Below are positions 8,001 through 14,272 of a DNA stretch of 14,272 bases, in pieces. The DNA is taken from the NCBI GenBank assembly GCA_031260385.1, contig JAIRKB010000132.1, forward strand, positions 1 through 14,272, given 5' to 3'. The position numbers were made by a program, and so were the translations under genes. The notes under the pieces are model-generated. The model saw only the letters and a program-made list of their open reading frames with translations, made no database searches and had not been told where the DNA came from. Position 1 is the first letter of the stretch; every line of letters begins with the position of its first letter. The stretch is from Propionibacteriaceae bacterium (GTDB lineage Bacteria; Actinomycetota; Actinomycetes; Propionibacteriales; Propionibacteriaceae).

Positions 8001-8969
8001 GTCGGGTGGGATCACCGGCACGGCATCCAAAACCATGCCCAAAGGGGAGTTATTAGTCGTGATGAAGGCCGAGACGACGCGCAAGCGCTTCAGGGCCCGG
8101 GTCTTCCTCTGACCCTTACCAGTTTGGATGATCTCGCGCAGCTTCTCTGACTCCGCAGCCAGATCGAAGCTCGCTAGGCGGGCTTTGACTGCTTCGGCAC
8201 CCATCGAACCCTTGAAGTAGCGCCCAAAGCGGTTCCGCATCTCGCGGTAAAGAACCTCGTCACCTTCCAGGTCTTGGACCTTCAGGGCTGTGAAGCGATC
8301 CCAGACCGCCTGGAGGCGGGCCAGATCCCGATCAGCCCGATCGCGGATCGACTTGGCTTCCTTCTCACCAGCATCACGAACCCGCTTCTTGGCTTCCGTC
8401 TTGGCGGAGTCCGCCTCCAGGGTTGCCAGATCCTCTTCCATCTTGGTCAGACGGGTGTTGATGTCGGAGTCGCGCCGATTCTCGATCTGCTTGCGCTCAG
8501 TCTCCACCCGGGCCGCCAGGGTCGGCAGGTCGCGGTGACGGGCTTCGTCGTCGACCTCGGTGATCATGTAGGCGGCAAAGTAGATAACCTTCTCGAGGTC
8601 TTTCGGCGCGATGTCGAGCAGGTAGCCGATTCGCGAAGGGACACCCTTGAAATACCAGATGTGGGTGACCGAGGCGGCTAGTTCGATATGACCCATCCGC
8701 TCGCGTCGCACCTTGGCGCGGGTGACCTCAACCCCGCAGCGTTCGCAGACGATGCCCTTGAAGCGTACGCGTTTGTACTTACCGCAGAAACACTCCCAGT
8801 CGCGGGTCGGGCCAAAGATCTTCTCGCAGAACAAACCATCGCGCTCGGGCTTGAGGGTGCGGTAGTTAATGGTTTCTGGCTTCTTGACCTCGCCATGACT
8901 CCAAGCGCGGATCTGATCCGCCGTCGCCAAACCGATACGTAGTTCGTCATAGAAGTTGCTGTCCAGCAC
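5100..8969 (-). CDS. rpoC: DNA-directed RNA polymerase subunit beta-prime
   Basis: This is the 1289-residue beta-prime subunit, which with beta, two alpha and omega forms the RNA polymerase core. The zinc ribbon is complete (Cys60, Cys62, Cys75, Cys78). Residues ~140-229 form the charged coiled-coil insertion typical of actinobacterial beta-prime. The catalytic loop NADFDGDQM carries Asp535, Asp537 and Asp539, which bind the active-site magnesium. The second zinc site is Cys873, Cys949, Cys956 and Cys959. The trigger-loop region ([13 protein letters not shown]) and the C-terminal GSILPLEDF region are present; nothing is truncated. The start is a GTG preceded by a modest GAAAG nine bases upstream, and the N-terminus ([15 protein letters not shown]) agrees with the family. 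It follows rpoB by 47 bases in one operon. Behind it, instead of a housekeeping gene, lies a repeat tract. Confidence 0.99.
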   Translation of the reverse strand: MLDSNFYDELRIGLATADQIRAWSHGEVKKPETINYRTLKPERDGLFCEKIFGPTRDWECFCGKYKRVRFKGIVCERCGVEVTRAKVRRERMGHIELAASVTHIWYFKGVPSRIGYLLDIAPKDLEKVIYFAAYMITEVDDEARHRDLPTLAARVETERKQIENRRDSDINTRLTKMEEDLATLEADSAKTEAKKRVRDAGEKEAKSIRDRADRDLARLQAVWDRFTALKVQDLEGDEVLYREMRNRFGRYFKGSMGAEAVKARLASFDLAAESEKLREIIQTGKGQRKTRALKRLRVVSAFITTNNSPLGMVLDAVPVIPPDLRPMVQLDGGRFATSDLNDLYRRVINRNNRLKRLLDLGAPEIIVNNEKRMLQEAVDSLFDNGRRGRPVTGPGNRPLKSISDMLKGKQGRFRQNLLGKRVDYSGRSVIVVGPQLKLHQCGVPKTMALELFKPFVMKRLDDLNHAQNVKAAKRLVERQRPVVWDVLEEVIIEHPVLLNRAPTLHRLGIQAFEPQLIEGKAIQLHPLVCTAFNADFDGDQMAIHLPLSAEAQAEARLLMLSTNNILKPADGRPVTMPNQDMVIGHYFLTLDRPGALGEGRAFSSVAEAQMAFDRGEIMVGSPVKILIHEFQPPAGVTARPDGSFIIDTTLGRALFNQALPEDYPYVNEVIGKKKSGQIINDLAERYSKIQVATTLDNLKDIGFRWATRSGVTVSIADVETPSSKPEILAGYDAKAAKIDKLYERGAVTEDERRQELIQIWTDATAELTAAMEANFTKDNPIYMMVHSGARGNMTQMRQIAAMRGLVANPKGEIIARPIKSNFREGLSVVEYFISTHGGRKGQADTALRTADSGYLTRRLVDVSQDVIVREEDCGTERGMVKTIAVQRGNTLVPVANIEAAAYARVLAEDAVDAKGVVIVAAGGDVGDLETDLLIEAGITEVKVRSVLTCEATAGTCAACYGRSLATGKLVDVGEAVGIIAAQSIGEPGTQLTMRTFHTGGVAGDDITQGLPRVVELFEARTPKGKAPIAAAAGRLHFDDSERTRKIVLKRDDGEEDLIYPVPRRVRLEWEDQFGVVQVIEDGMHVEAGQQLTAGTIDPQDVLRVRGVRAAQEHLVDEVQRVYRTQGAPIHDKHIEIIIRQMLRRITVIESGDTVFLPGELIDRANFEAENRRVLAESGAPAQGRPVLMGITKASLATESWLSAASFQETTKVLTDAAIQGKSDTLVGLKENVILGKLIPAGTGLERYRNIRVEPTPEAKAKAYSMSFNTYAYDSGFTGGSILPLEDFDV

Positions 8970-9016
8970 TGTTATTCACTTTCTTAGAAAATTCGATTTT
9001 GGTTTGGTGATTGAAG

Positions 9017-12000
9017 TTAGACTTCTTCAATGGCGAAGGTGTCAACCCCCGGGCGTCGTGACAGGTCAATGCCGAAGTCCTCCGAGACCCTAAAGTCGTC
9101 TTCGGTATCCTTCAAATCAACGATCTGACCGTCTGAGGACATCACCTCAACGTTCAGACATAGTGACTGCATCTCCTTGACGAGAACCTTGAAGGATTCC
9201 GGGATGCCCGGCTCCGGGATATTCTCGCCTTTAACGATCGCCTCGTAGACCTTAACCCGCCCGGTGACATCGTCGGACTTGATGGTCAGCAGTTCCTGGA
9301 GCGCCCAAGCGGCCCCATAGGCCTCGAGGGCCCAAACTTCCATCTCACCGAAACGCTGACCACCGAACTGGGCTTTACCCCCCAAAGGTTGTTGGGTGAT
9401 CATCGAGACCGGGCCCGTCGAGCGGGCGTGGATCTTGTCATCGACCAGGTGGTGGAGTTTCAGCATATACATGTAACCAACCCCGATTGGCTCGGGATAG
9501 ATTTCACCGCTACGGCCATCGAAGAGCCGCGCCTTGCCACCGGGGTTGACCAACATCATGCCGTCTGCATTAGGCAGACCATGAGCCAGCAGACCAGTGA
9601 TCTCCGACTCGGTCGCCCCGTCGACGACCGGGGTCGCGACATGCTGATTGGGATGTCCTTGCTCGAGACCGGCCTCGCGCAGGCCTTTCGCCCAGGGCTC
9701 GTTCACCCCGGTGATATCCCAGCCAGACTTGGCGACCCAACCGAGGTGGGTTTCCAGGACCTGCCCGACATTCATACGCGAAGGCACACCCATCGGGTTG
9801 AGGATGATGTCAACTGGCGTACCGTCCTCCAAGAAGGGCATATCCTCTTGGGGAAGGATCTTCGAGATCACACCCTTGTTGCCGTGGCGTCCGGCCATCT
9901 TGTCGCCGACCGAGATCTTGCGCTTCTGGGCGACATAGACCCGAACCATCTGGTTAACACCGGGCGCTAGTTCATCACCTTCATCGACATCGAAGACGCG
10001 CACGCCGATCACCGTGCCCGACTCGCCGTGCGGCACCTTCATCGAGGTGTCACGGACTTCGCGGGCCTTCTCACCGAAGATGGCGCGTAGCAGGCGTTCC
10101 TCGGGGGTGAGTTCGGTTTCACCCTTGGGGGTGACCTTGCCGACCAGGATGTCACCGGTGGTGACCTCCGCGCCGATCCGGATGATGCCGCGCTCGTCGA
10201 GGTTACTCAACGCCTCATCGGAGGAGTTGGGGATATCGCGGGTGATCTCCTCCGGGCCGAGCTTGGTGTCTCGAGCATCCACCTCATGTTCCTCAATGTG
10301 AATCGAGGTCAGGATGTCGTCTTGAACTAGGCGTTCGGACAGGATGATCGCGTCCTCATAGTTCAGACCCTCCCAGGGCATGAATGCCACCAGCAGGTTC
10401 CGCCCTAGGGCCATCTCGCCGCGATCGGTGCAAGCACCGTCCGCTAGCGCTGTGCCCATTTCGACGTGGTCGCCTTCTCTCACCAAAGGCCGCTGGTTAA
10501 TACAGGTGGCTTGGTTGGAGCGCATGAACTTCTTGAGTTTGTAGGCGGTGTACGTGCCGTCGTCGTTCGCCACTTCGATGATATCGGCCGATACGGAACG
10601 TACGGCCCCTGGCTTCTCAGCGAGCGTGACCTCACCGCCGTCAATCGCACCGCGGTATTCCATACCGGTGCCGACTAGCGGGGCTTCGTTGCGAATCAAC
10701 GGCACGGCCTGGCGCTGCATATTGGCCCCCATCAGGGCGCGGGAAGCGTCATCGTGCTCAAGGAAGGGGATCAGCGCGGTCGCCACCGAAACCATCTGAC
10801 GCGGGGAGACGTCCATGTATTGGACCTCCGCGGGCGCCACCTGGTCAACGTCGCCGTCCTTGATCCGAACCAGGACCCGCTCTTCGATGAACTTTCCCTT
10901 GTCATCGACCCGAGCATTGGCTTGGGCGATGATATAGCGGTCTTCTTCGTCAGCGGTCAGGTAGTCAACATGGTCGGTGACATGGCCTTTCTCGCACTTG
11001 CGATAGGGGGTCTCGATGAAACCAAAGGCGTTAACCCGCGCAAAGGAGGCCAGGGAGCCAATCAGGCCGATATTCGGGCCTTCTGGGGTTTCAATCGGGC
11101 ACATCCGACCGTAGTGTGAGGGGTGGACGTCGCGGACTTCCATCCCAGCGCGATCGCGGCTCAGACCACCCGGGCCGAGGGCCGACAGCCGGCGCTTGTG
11201 GGTGAGGACAGCGACCGGGTTGGTCTGGTCCATGAACTGCGAAGACTGCGAGGTTCCGAAGAACTCGCGCAAGGCCGCCACCACCGGGCGGATATTGATC
11301 AGGGTTTGCGGGGTGATCGCTTCGATATCCTGGGTCGTCATCCGGTCACGGACCACCCGCTCCATGCGGGATAGGCCAGTCCGGAGCTGATTCTGGATCA
11401 GTTCGCCGGAGGTCCGCAAGCGCCGGTTGCCGAAGTGATCGATATCGTCGGTCTCGACCGGCAAGCCGTTGATCTCGCTGCGACCTTCGTGCATCGCGCA
11501 AACGTACCGAATCGCAGCGGTGATATCGGCTTTGGTCAGGACCTGATCGTCCATCGGCAAGCTCAAGCCCAACTTCTTGTTGATCTTATAACGACCAACC
11601 TTGGCTAGGTCATAGCGCTTGTGGTTGAAGTAGTAACCATCGAGCAACTGCTTGGCGGCATCACGGGCCGGCGGCTCACCGGGGCGCAGCTTGCGGTAGA
11701 TATCGAGCAAGGCGTCGTCTTCGGTGTGGACATTGTCGCGCTCTAGAGTCATCCGCATCGACTCGAACTCGGAGAACTCTTCGAGGATCTCGTCTTCGGT
11801 CCAACCCAGGGCCTTGAGGAAGATCGTCACCGACTGCTTGCGCTTACGATCAAGGCGCACCCCGACGGTGTCGCGCTTGTCGATCTCAAACTCTAGCCAA
11901 GCCCCCCGCGACGGGATCACCTTCGCGGTGAAAATATCCTTGTCGGAGGTCTTGTCCGGCGTGATTTCGAAATAGATCCCGGGCGAGCGAACCAACTGGG

Positions 12001-12484
12001 AGACAACCACCCGTTGCGTCCCGTTGATGATGAAGGTGGCATCCGGGGTCATCAAGGGGAAGTCGCCCATGAAGACCGTCTGCTCTTTTAGCTCACCGGT
12101 TTCGTTGTTCATGAACTCGGCTTTGACGTAGAGCGGCGCGCAGTAGGTGGCGTCACGCTCTAGACACTCCGAGATTAAATATTTTGGATCCTCGAACCGT
12201 GGTTCGCGGAATGACAGGGACATCATGCCGCCAAAGTCCTCGATCGGCGAGATCTCGCGAAAGACCTCATCCAAGCCAGACTTGGTGTTGATGTCTGTCC
12301 GTCCCTCTTCTAGGGCGGCAGCGGTCTTGGCTTTCCATTGTTCGGAGCCAATCAACCAGTCGAAAGAATCTCGTTGTAAATCCAAGAGGTTGGGGACCTC
12401 GACGGGCTCTTGGATTTTGGCAAAAGATACTCGATTAGTACCAGTGATAGTATGATTCTTCTTTGCGCTACGCAGGGCGGCCAA
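9017..12484 (-). CDS. rpoB: DNA-directed RNA polymerase subunit beta
   Basis: The beta subunit of RNA polymerase, target of rifamycins, 1155 residues with the start chosen here. Family landmarks in order are the N-terminal [17 protein letters not shown], the SPIEDFGG and GDFPLMT motifs, the rifampicin pocket (410-441), [14 protein letters not shown], the catalytic [26 protein letters not shown] and [19 protein letters not shown] start at the TTG of 12484 because GGAAGGA precedes it by six bases; the open frame extends to a GTG at 12523, but that start has no ribosome-binding site. The encoded upstream stretch LEGPIL results from reading the Shine-Dalgarno, as in mycobacterial rpoB. The pocket keeps Gln, Asp, His, Arg and Ser at the main resistance sites but differs at five others. 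It is probably transcribed both from its own promoter and by read-through from rplJL. Confidence 0.98.
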   Translation of the reverse strand: MAALRSAKKNHTITGTNRVSFAKIQEPVEVPNLLDLQRDSFDWLIGSEQWKAKTAAALEEGRTDINTKSGLDEVFREISPIEDFGGMMSLSFREPRFEDPKYLISECLERDATYCAPLYVKAEFMNNETGELKEQTVFMGDFPLMTPDATFIINGTQRVVVSQLVRSPGIYFEITPDKTSDKDIFTAKVIPSRGAWLEFEIDKRDTVGVRLDRKRKQSVTIFLKALGWTEDEILEEFSEFESMRMTLERDNVHTEDDALLDIYRKLRPGEPPARDAAKQLLDGYYFNHKRYDLAKVGRYKINKKLGLSLPMDDQVLTKADITAAIRYVCAMHEGRSEINGLPVETDDIDHFGNRRLRTSGELIQNQLRTGLSRMERVVRDRMTTQDIEAITPQTLINIRPVVAALREFFGTSQSSQFMDQTNPVAVLTHKRRLSALGPGGLSRDRAGMEVRDVHPSHYGRMCPIETPEGPNIGLIGSLASFARVNAFGFIETPYRKCEKGHVTDHVDYLTADEEDRYIIAQANARVDDKGKFIEERVLVRIKDGDVDQVAPAEVQYMDVSPRQMVSVATALIPFLEHDDASRALMGANMQRQAVPLIRNEAPLVGTGMEYRGAIDGGEVTLAEKPGAVRSVSADIIEVANDDGTYTAYKLKKFMRSNQATCINQRPLVREGDHVEMGTALADGACTDRGEMALGRNLLVAFMPWEGLNYEDAIILSERLVQDDILTSIHIEEHEVDARDTKLGPEEITRDIPNSSDEALSNLDERGIIRIGAEVTTGDILVGKVTPKGETELTPEERLLRAIFGEKAREVRDTSMKVPHGESGTVIGVRVFDVDEGDELAPGVNQMVRVYVAQKRKISVGDKMAGRHGNKGVISKILPQEDMPFLEDGTPVDIILNPMGVPSRMNVGQVLETHLGWVAKSGWDITGVNEPWAKGLREAGLEQGHPNQHVATPVVDGATESEITGLLAHGLPNADGMMLVNPGGKARLFDGRSGEIYPEPIGVGYMYMLKLHHLVDDKIHARSTGPVSMITQQPLGGKAQFGGQRFGEMEVWALEAYGAAWALQELLTIKSDDVTGRVKVYEAIVKGENIPEPGIPESFKVLVKEMQSLCLNVEVMSSDGQIVDLKDTEDDFRVSEDFGIDLSRRPGVDTFAIEEV

Positions 12485-12577
12485 GATAGGTCCTTCCAGA
12501 ACTCGCCAAAAATGGGGTGACACGACTTATATCGTACGCGCGAGCACACGACAAAAGACACGCTAAGGCAAAGTACA

Positions 12578-12606
12578 ACAATAGCCCGGGAAGCCAAAGA
12601 TTGCAA
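12578..12606 (-). promoter_or_regulatory. Main candidate promoter of rpoBC
   Basis: On the minus strand TTGCAA (12606-12601), 17 bases, then TATTGT (12583-12578): the best sigma-70-type match in this gap. Transcription would start near 12571, giving a leader of about 87 bases before the TTG of rpoB. The promoter is framed by two CCCGGG sites (12585-12590, 12607-12612). Confidence 0.65.
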
Positions 12607-12678
12607 CCCGGGAACTCGCAGGCCAAGACATCATTGTCTAAAGGGGCCTTTTAGCGCGGCACAACCATCTAGGAAACG

Positions 12679-12706
12679 AGTATACCGAACTAGGCGGACA
12701 TTCGAA
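12679..12706 (-). promoter_or_regulatory. Second candidate promoter upstream of rpoB
   Basis: TATACT (12684-12679) is an excellent -10. TTCGAA (12706-12701) lies 16 bases upstream as a poor -35. It is placed after the rplL terminator, so it could drive rpoBC with a long leader of about 190 bases. Confidence 0.5.
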
Positions 12707-12751
12707 GAATTGTCGCACCTTCGGGCGAGGCAACGCCCAAGGTTGGGGCAT

Positions 12752-12800
12752 GAAGAAACCCACCGCGATCCGGGGGAATTGGGATGGCGGTGGGTTCTTC
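12752..12800 (-). terminator. Terminator/attenuator between rplL and rpoB
   Basis: The arms 12752-12766 and 12787-12800 form a 14-bp stem with a single bulged base around a 20-base loop. On the minus strand the 3' arm ends GGTTTCTTC, a short U-rich tail. It lies 35 bases past the rplL stop and before the rpoB promoters. In this operon a partial terminator lowers rpoBC expression relative to the very abundant L7/L12. Confidence 0.82.
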
Positions 12801-12834
12801 GATTGGATCAGGTGTCCAGTGTTGGACGACAACC

Positions 12835-13224
12835 TTACTTGATAGTGATGGTTGCGCCCGCGCTTTCGAGCTGCTCCTTGGCCTTGTTGGCGGCGTCCTT
12901 GTTAACCTTCTCGAGCACGACCTTGGGAGCTTCTTCAACCAGAGCCTTGGCTTCGGCGAGGCCGAGGCTGGTCAGAGCCCGCACCTCTTTGATCACCTGG
13001 ATCTTCTTGTCGCCGAACGAGGTCAGAATCACATCAAACTCGCTCTGCTCTTCAACCTCTTCCGCCGGGCCTGCGCCGGCTGCGGGAGCAGCGGCAACAG
13101 CGACCGGAGCGGCTGCGGTTACACCAAAGGTCTCTTCGAAGAGCTTCACGAAGTCGGAGAGCTCAATCAGGGTCATTTCTTTGAAAGCGTCGAGGAGTTC
13201 CTCAGTGCTTAGCTTCTTCGCCAT
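12835..13224 (-). CDS. rplL: Large ribosomal subunit protein L7/L12
   Basis: This is the 129-residue stalk protein that recruits and stimulates translational GTPases on the ribosome, present as several dimers bound to L10. Residues 1-34 are the dimerising, L10-binding helical domain ([21 protein letters not shown]). Residues ~37-56 are the flexible Ala/Pro hinge. Residues ~60-129 are the globular factor-binding domain with the conserved '[22 protein letters not shown]' stretch. Length and motifs are normal. The ATG at 13224 has AGGAAGGA eight bases upstream, and this Shine-Dalgarno overlaps the stop codon of rplJ, 14 bases before rplL. This suggests translational coupling or re-initiation and allows the high L12:L10 ratio. 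Confidence 0.98.
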   Translation of the reverse strand: MAKKLSTEELLDAFKEMTLIELSDFVKLFEETFGVTAAAPVAVAAAPAAGAGPAEEVEEQSEFDVILTSFGDKKIQVIKEVRALTSLGLAEAKALVEEAPKVVLEKVNKDAANKAKEQLESAGATITIK

Positions 13225-13238
13225 GGTTGGCGTCCTTC

Positions 13239-13850
13239 CTATTCTGCGGCAACTTCTGCCGGGGTTTCATCGGCAGCGTCTGCTGCATCAGTCGAGGCCG
13301 AGGCCTCGGGTGCTGCGTCGGCAGCGGGTGCACTGGTAGTTTCAACGACATCCCTCAGGGCGGCCGCCGTACGCGCCATCTTGCTAAGCGGAGCGGCGAA
13401 GAGGTAGACAGCCTTGGAAAGGTTGGCCTTCATCGCCCCAGCCATCTTGGCCAGTAGCACCTCGCGCGATTCGAGATCGGCGAGCTTCTTAACAGTGTCG
13501 GCGTCGAGGACTTTACCGTCCATGTAGCCGCCCTTAATCACCAGCGCAGGGTTCTCCTTCGCGAAGTTCCGAATCCCCTTTGCTACCGCGGCAACATCCC
13601 CGGTAACAAAGGCAACCGCGGTCGGCCCAGACAGTTGGTCATCGAGTCCTTCGATACCAGCCTGGCGCGCTGCGATTTTGGTCAGCGTATTCTTCGTGAT
13701 GGAGTACGTGGCGTCGCTCCCAAGAGAGCGGCGCAGATTCTTGAGGGCCGCAACCGATAGGCCACGATACTCAGTCAAGACCGCCGCCGTCGAGGAGGCG
13801 AACTTCTCGCTCATCTCCTGGACCGTGGCGACCTTATCCGGCCTCGCCAT
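13239..13850 (-). CDS. rplJ: Large ribosomal subunit protein L10
   Basis: This 203-residue protein anchors the L7/L12 stalk on 23S rRNA and, complexed with L12, is the autoregulator of this operon. The N-terminal rRNA-binding domain is typical ([12 protein letters not shown], then [12 protein letters not shown] and ITKNTL.KIAA), followed by GPTAVAF and [10 protein letters not shown]. The C-terminal helix that binds L12 lies around residues 125-168. Residues ~171-203 are an Ala/Pro/Glu/Asp-rich, probably disordered tail, longer than in most L10 proteins (165-180 residues). AGGAAGGAG five bases upstream of the ATG gives a very strong start. The gene is preceded by an L10 leader RNA and an attenuator. 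Confidence 0.98.
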   Translation of the reverse strand: MARPDKVATVQEMSEKFASSTAAVLTEYRGLSVAALKNLRRSLGSDATYSITKNTLTKIAARQAGIEGLDDQLSGPTAVAFVTGDVAAVAKGIRNFAKENPALVIKGGYMDGKVLDADTVKKLADLESREVLLAKMAGAMKANLSKAVYLFAAPLSKMARTAAALRDVVETTSAPAADAAPEASASTDAADAADETPAEVAAE

Positions 13851-13900
13851 GAGGTCTCCTTCCTGCGTAGCGCCAAAGAGCGTTGGAAGCTAGCTCGGGG

Positions 13901-13935
13901 CAAAGAAAAGGCCCTGATCGCACAGGAATCAGGGC
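13901..13935 (-). terminator. Transcription attenuator in front of rplJ
   Basis: On the minus strand GCCCTGAT (13935-13928) pairs perfectly with ATCAGGGC (13918-13911), followed directly by CTTTTCTTT. It lies between the L10 leader and rplJ, so it can stop transcription before the coding region. Its nine-base loop includes CCTGTGCG, which is complementary to a segment of the leader. Confidence 0.85.
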
Positions 13936-14018
13936 GTATAACACTGTTCACCTGCGCGGGCCACCCTAAAAGGGCTCTTCGGTTAGTCCAAGCTAACAAC
14001 CGACGGTCTTCGGCGCCG
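13936..14018 (-). ncRNA. L10 leader RNA (ribosomal protein autoregulatory leader)
   Basis: The minus-strand transcript upstream of rplJ has the elements of the bacterial L10 leader: GCCGAAGACCG near 14016-14006, a GGTTAG-type hairpin (pairing around 14000-13981), a CCC/GGG stem near 13972-13962, and the conserved GCCCGCGCAGGTGAAC segment (13961-13946) that in actinobacterial leaders forms part of the L10(L12)4 binding site. In known cases excess L10-L12 complex binds this RNA and lowers rplJL expression by translational repression or, in Bacillus, by transcription attenuation. The terminator immediately after it favours attenuation here. Exact ends are approximate. Confidence 0.85.
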
Positions 14019-14021
14019 ATC

Positions 14022-14049
14022 AGTCTACCCGCCTAGCCCAAGAACCCAA
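14022..14049 (-). promoter_or_regulatory. Candidate promoter of the rplJL operon
   Basis: TAGACT (14027-14022) with TTGGGT (14049-14044) 16 bases upstream. A start near 14015 places the L10 leader at the 5' end of the transcript, which is where it must be. The -35 is weak. Confidence 0.5.
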
Positions 14050-14209
14050 AATCCAGGTAAGTAGGGAAACCGCCTTGTCGTATTCTCCAATAACGTTCCA
14101 ACAGCCTTGCCCCATCCAAGAAGGCGACCACGTCACAGACTCTGCCTGCGGCGAACCCTCCCTCGCCCCCGCCGACCAGCTCTTCGGATCTGAGCAGGGT
14201 GGTCGTCCC
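14050..14209. other. Intergenic stretch without a supported gene
   Basis: Short open frames cross these 160 bases on the minus strand but start inside the adjacent palindrome and end in the promoter region; none resembles a known protein or has a ribosome-binding site. I see nothing further in it. Confidence 0.5.
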
Positions 14210-14272
14210 AATCCCGTCAACGCGCAAGGTTAAGCCGAATGATTCGGCCTAACCCTGCACGTTGACGGGATC
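14210..14272 (-). terminator. Very long palindrome at the right edge, possible terminator of the upstream unit
   Basis: Arms 14211-14240 and 14242-14271 are inverted repeats at 27 of 30 positions with a single-base centre. Every mismatch becomes a G-U pair in minus-strand RNA, including the next outer pair (14210/14272), so the stem may go on beyond the window. No T-run follows the hairpin. Its position before the rplJ promoter would suit the end of an rplK-rplA unit, which usually precedes rplJ, but that gene is not visible here. Confidence 0.6.

Noticed and set aside
9389..9970. Long plus-strand frame of 193 codons, and many others opposite rpoB and rpoC
   Set aside because: These are antisense shadows produced by the codon bias of highly conserved genes.
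12524..12536. TACGAT seven bases before GTG 12523 as a leaderless rpoB promoter
   Set aside because: No -35 at a usual distance, and the TTG at 12484 has a much better ribosome-binding site; the possibility is kept only as an alternative in the rpoB start finding.
14020..14227. Two overlapping minus-strand frames of 64-66 codons
   Set aside because: They begin in the large palindrome, run through the rplJL promoter and show no family resemblance or ribosome-binding site.

Overview
The window is a piece of a moderately high-GC actinobacterial chromosome. The evidence is the beta-prime subunit, which carries the coiled-coil insertion between residues ~140 and 229 that is typical of Actinomycetota, the actinobacterial form of the L10 leader RNA, GTG/TTG start codons, and a Bax-inhibitor-like membrane protein with a Pro/Tyr-rich N-terminus. 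I cannot name the genus from sequence alone.

Right half (minus strand, read from high to low coordinates): the classic rplJ-rplL-rpoB-rpoC transcription unit. The window opens at its right edge with a very long near-perfect palindrome whose imperfections are all G-U pairs on the minus-strand RNA; it probably belongs to the end of the preceding unit. A promoter candidate, an L10 leader RNA and a transcription attenuator follow, then rplJ (L10) and rplL (L7/L12). A second attenuator/terminator lies between rplL and rpoB, followed by good promoter candidates for rpoBC. rpoB is best started at a TTG (12484) with a strong Shine-Dalgarno. rpoC ends at 5100. Autoregulation of L10/L12 supply and partial uncoupling of rpoBC from the ribosomal genes can both be read from these signals.

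Middle (4666-5099): a gene-free, repeat-rich tract between the convergent rpoC and a small membrane-protein gene. It holds a 92-bp direct repeat (two copies, 113-bp period, 3 mismatches), a third partial copy of the repeat's hairpin, and a 34-bp imperfect inverted repeat that bounds a ~205-bp MITE-like segment placed 10 bp after the rpoC stop codon. This is the least explained part of the window.

Left part: a small two-helix membrane protein (+, possibly leaderless mRNA) is divergent from a membrane-anchored PQQ-like beta-propeller protein (-). The latter converges, across a clear terminator, with a BI-1/YccA-family membrane protein (+). Before that come a lipoprotein of unknown function (+) and, running off the left edge, an SRPBCC/AHSA1-like protein (-).

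Most of the window is conserved core. The points most worth a second look are the repeat tract behind rpoC, the right-edge palindrome, the possible antitermination pairing in the L10 leader, and the divergent residues in the rifampicin pocket of RpoB. I see no defence system, prophage, CRISPR array or tRNA.
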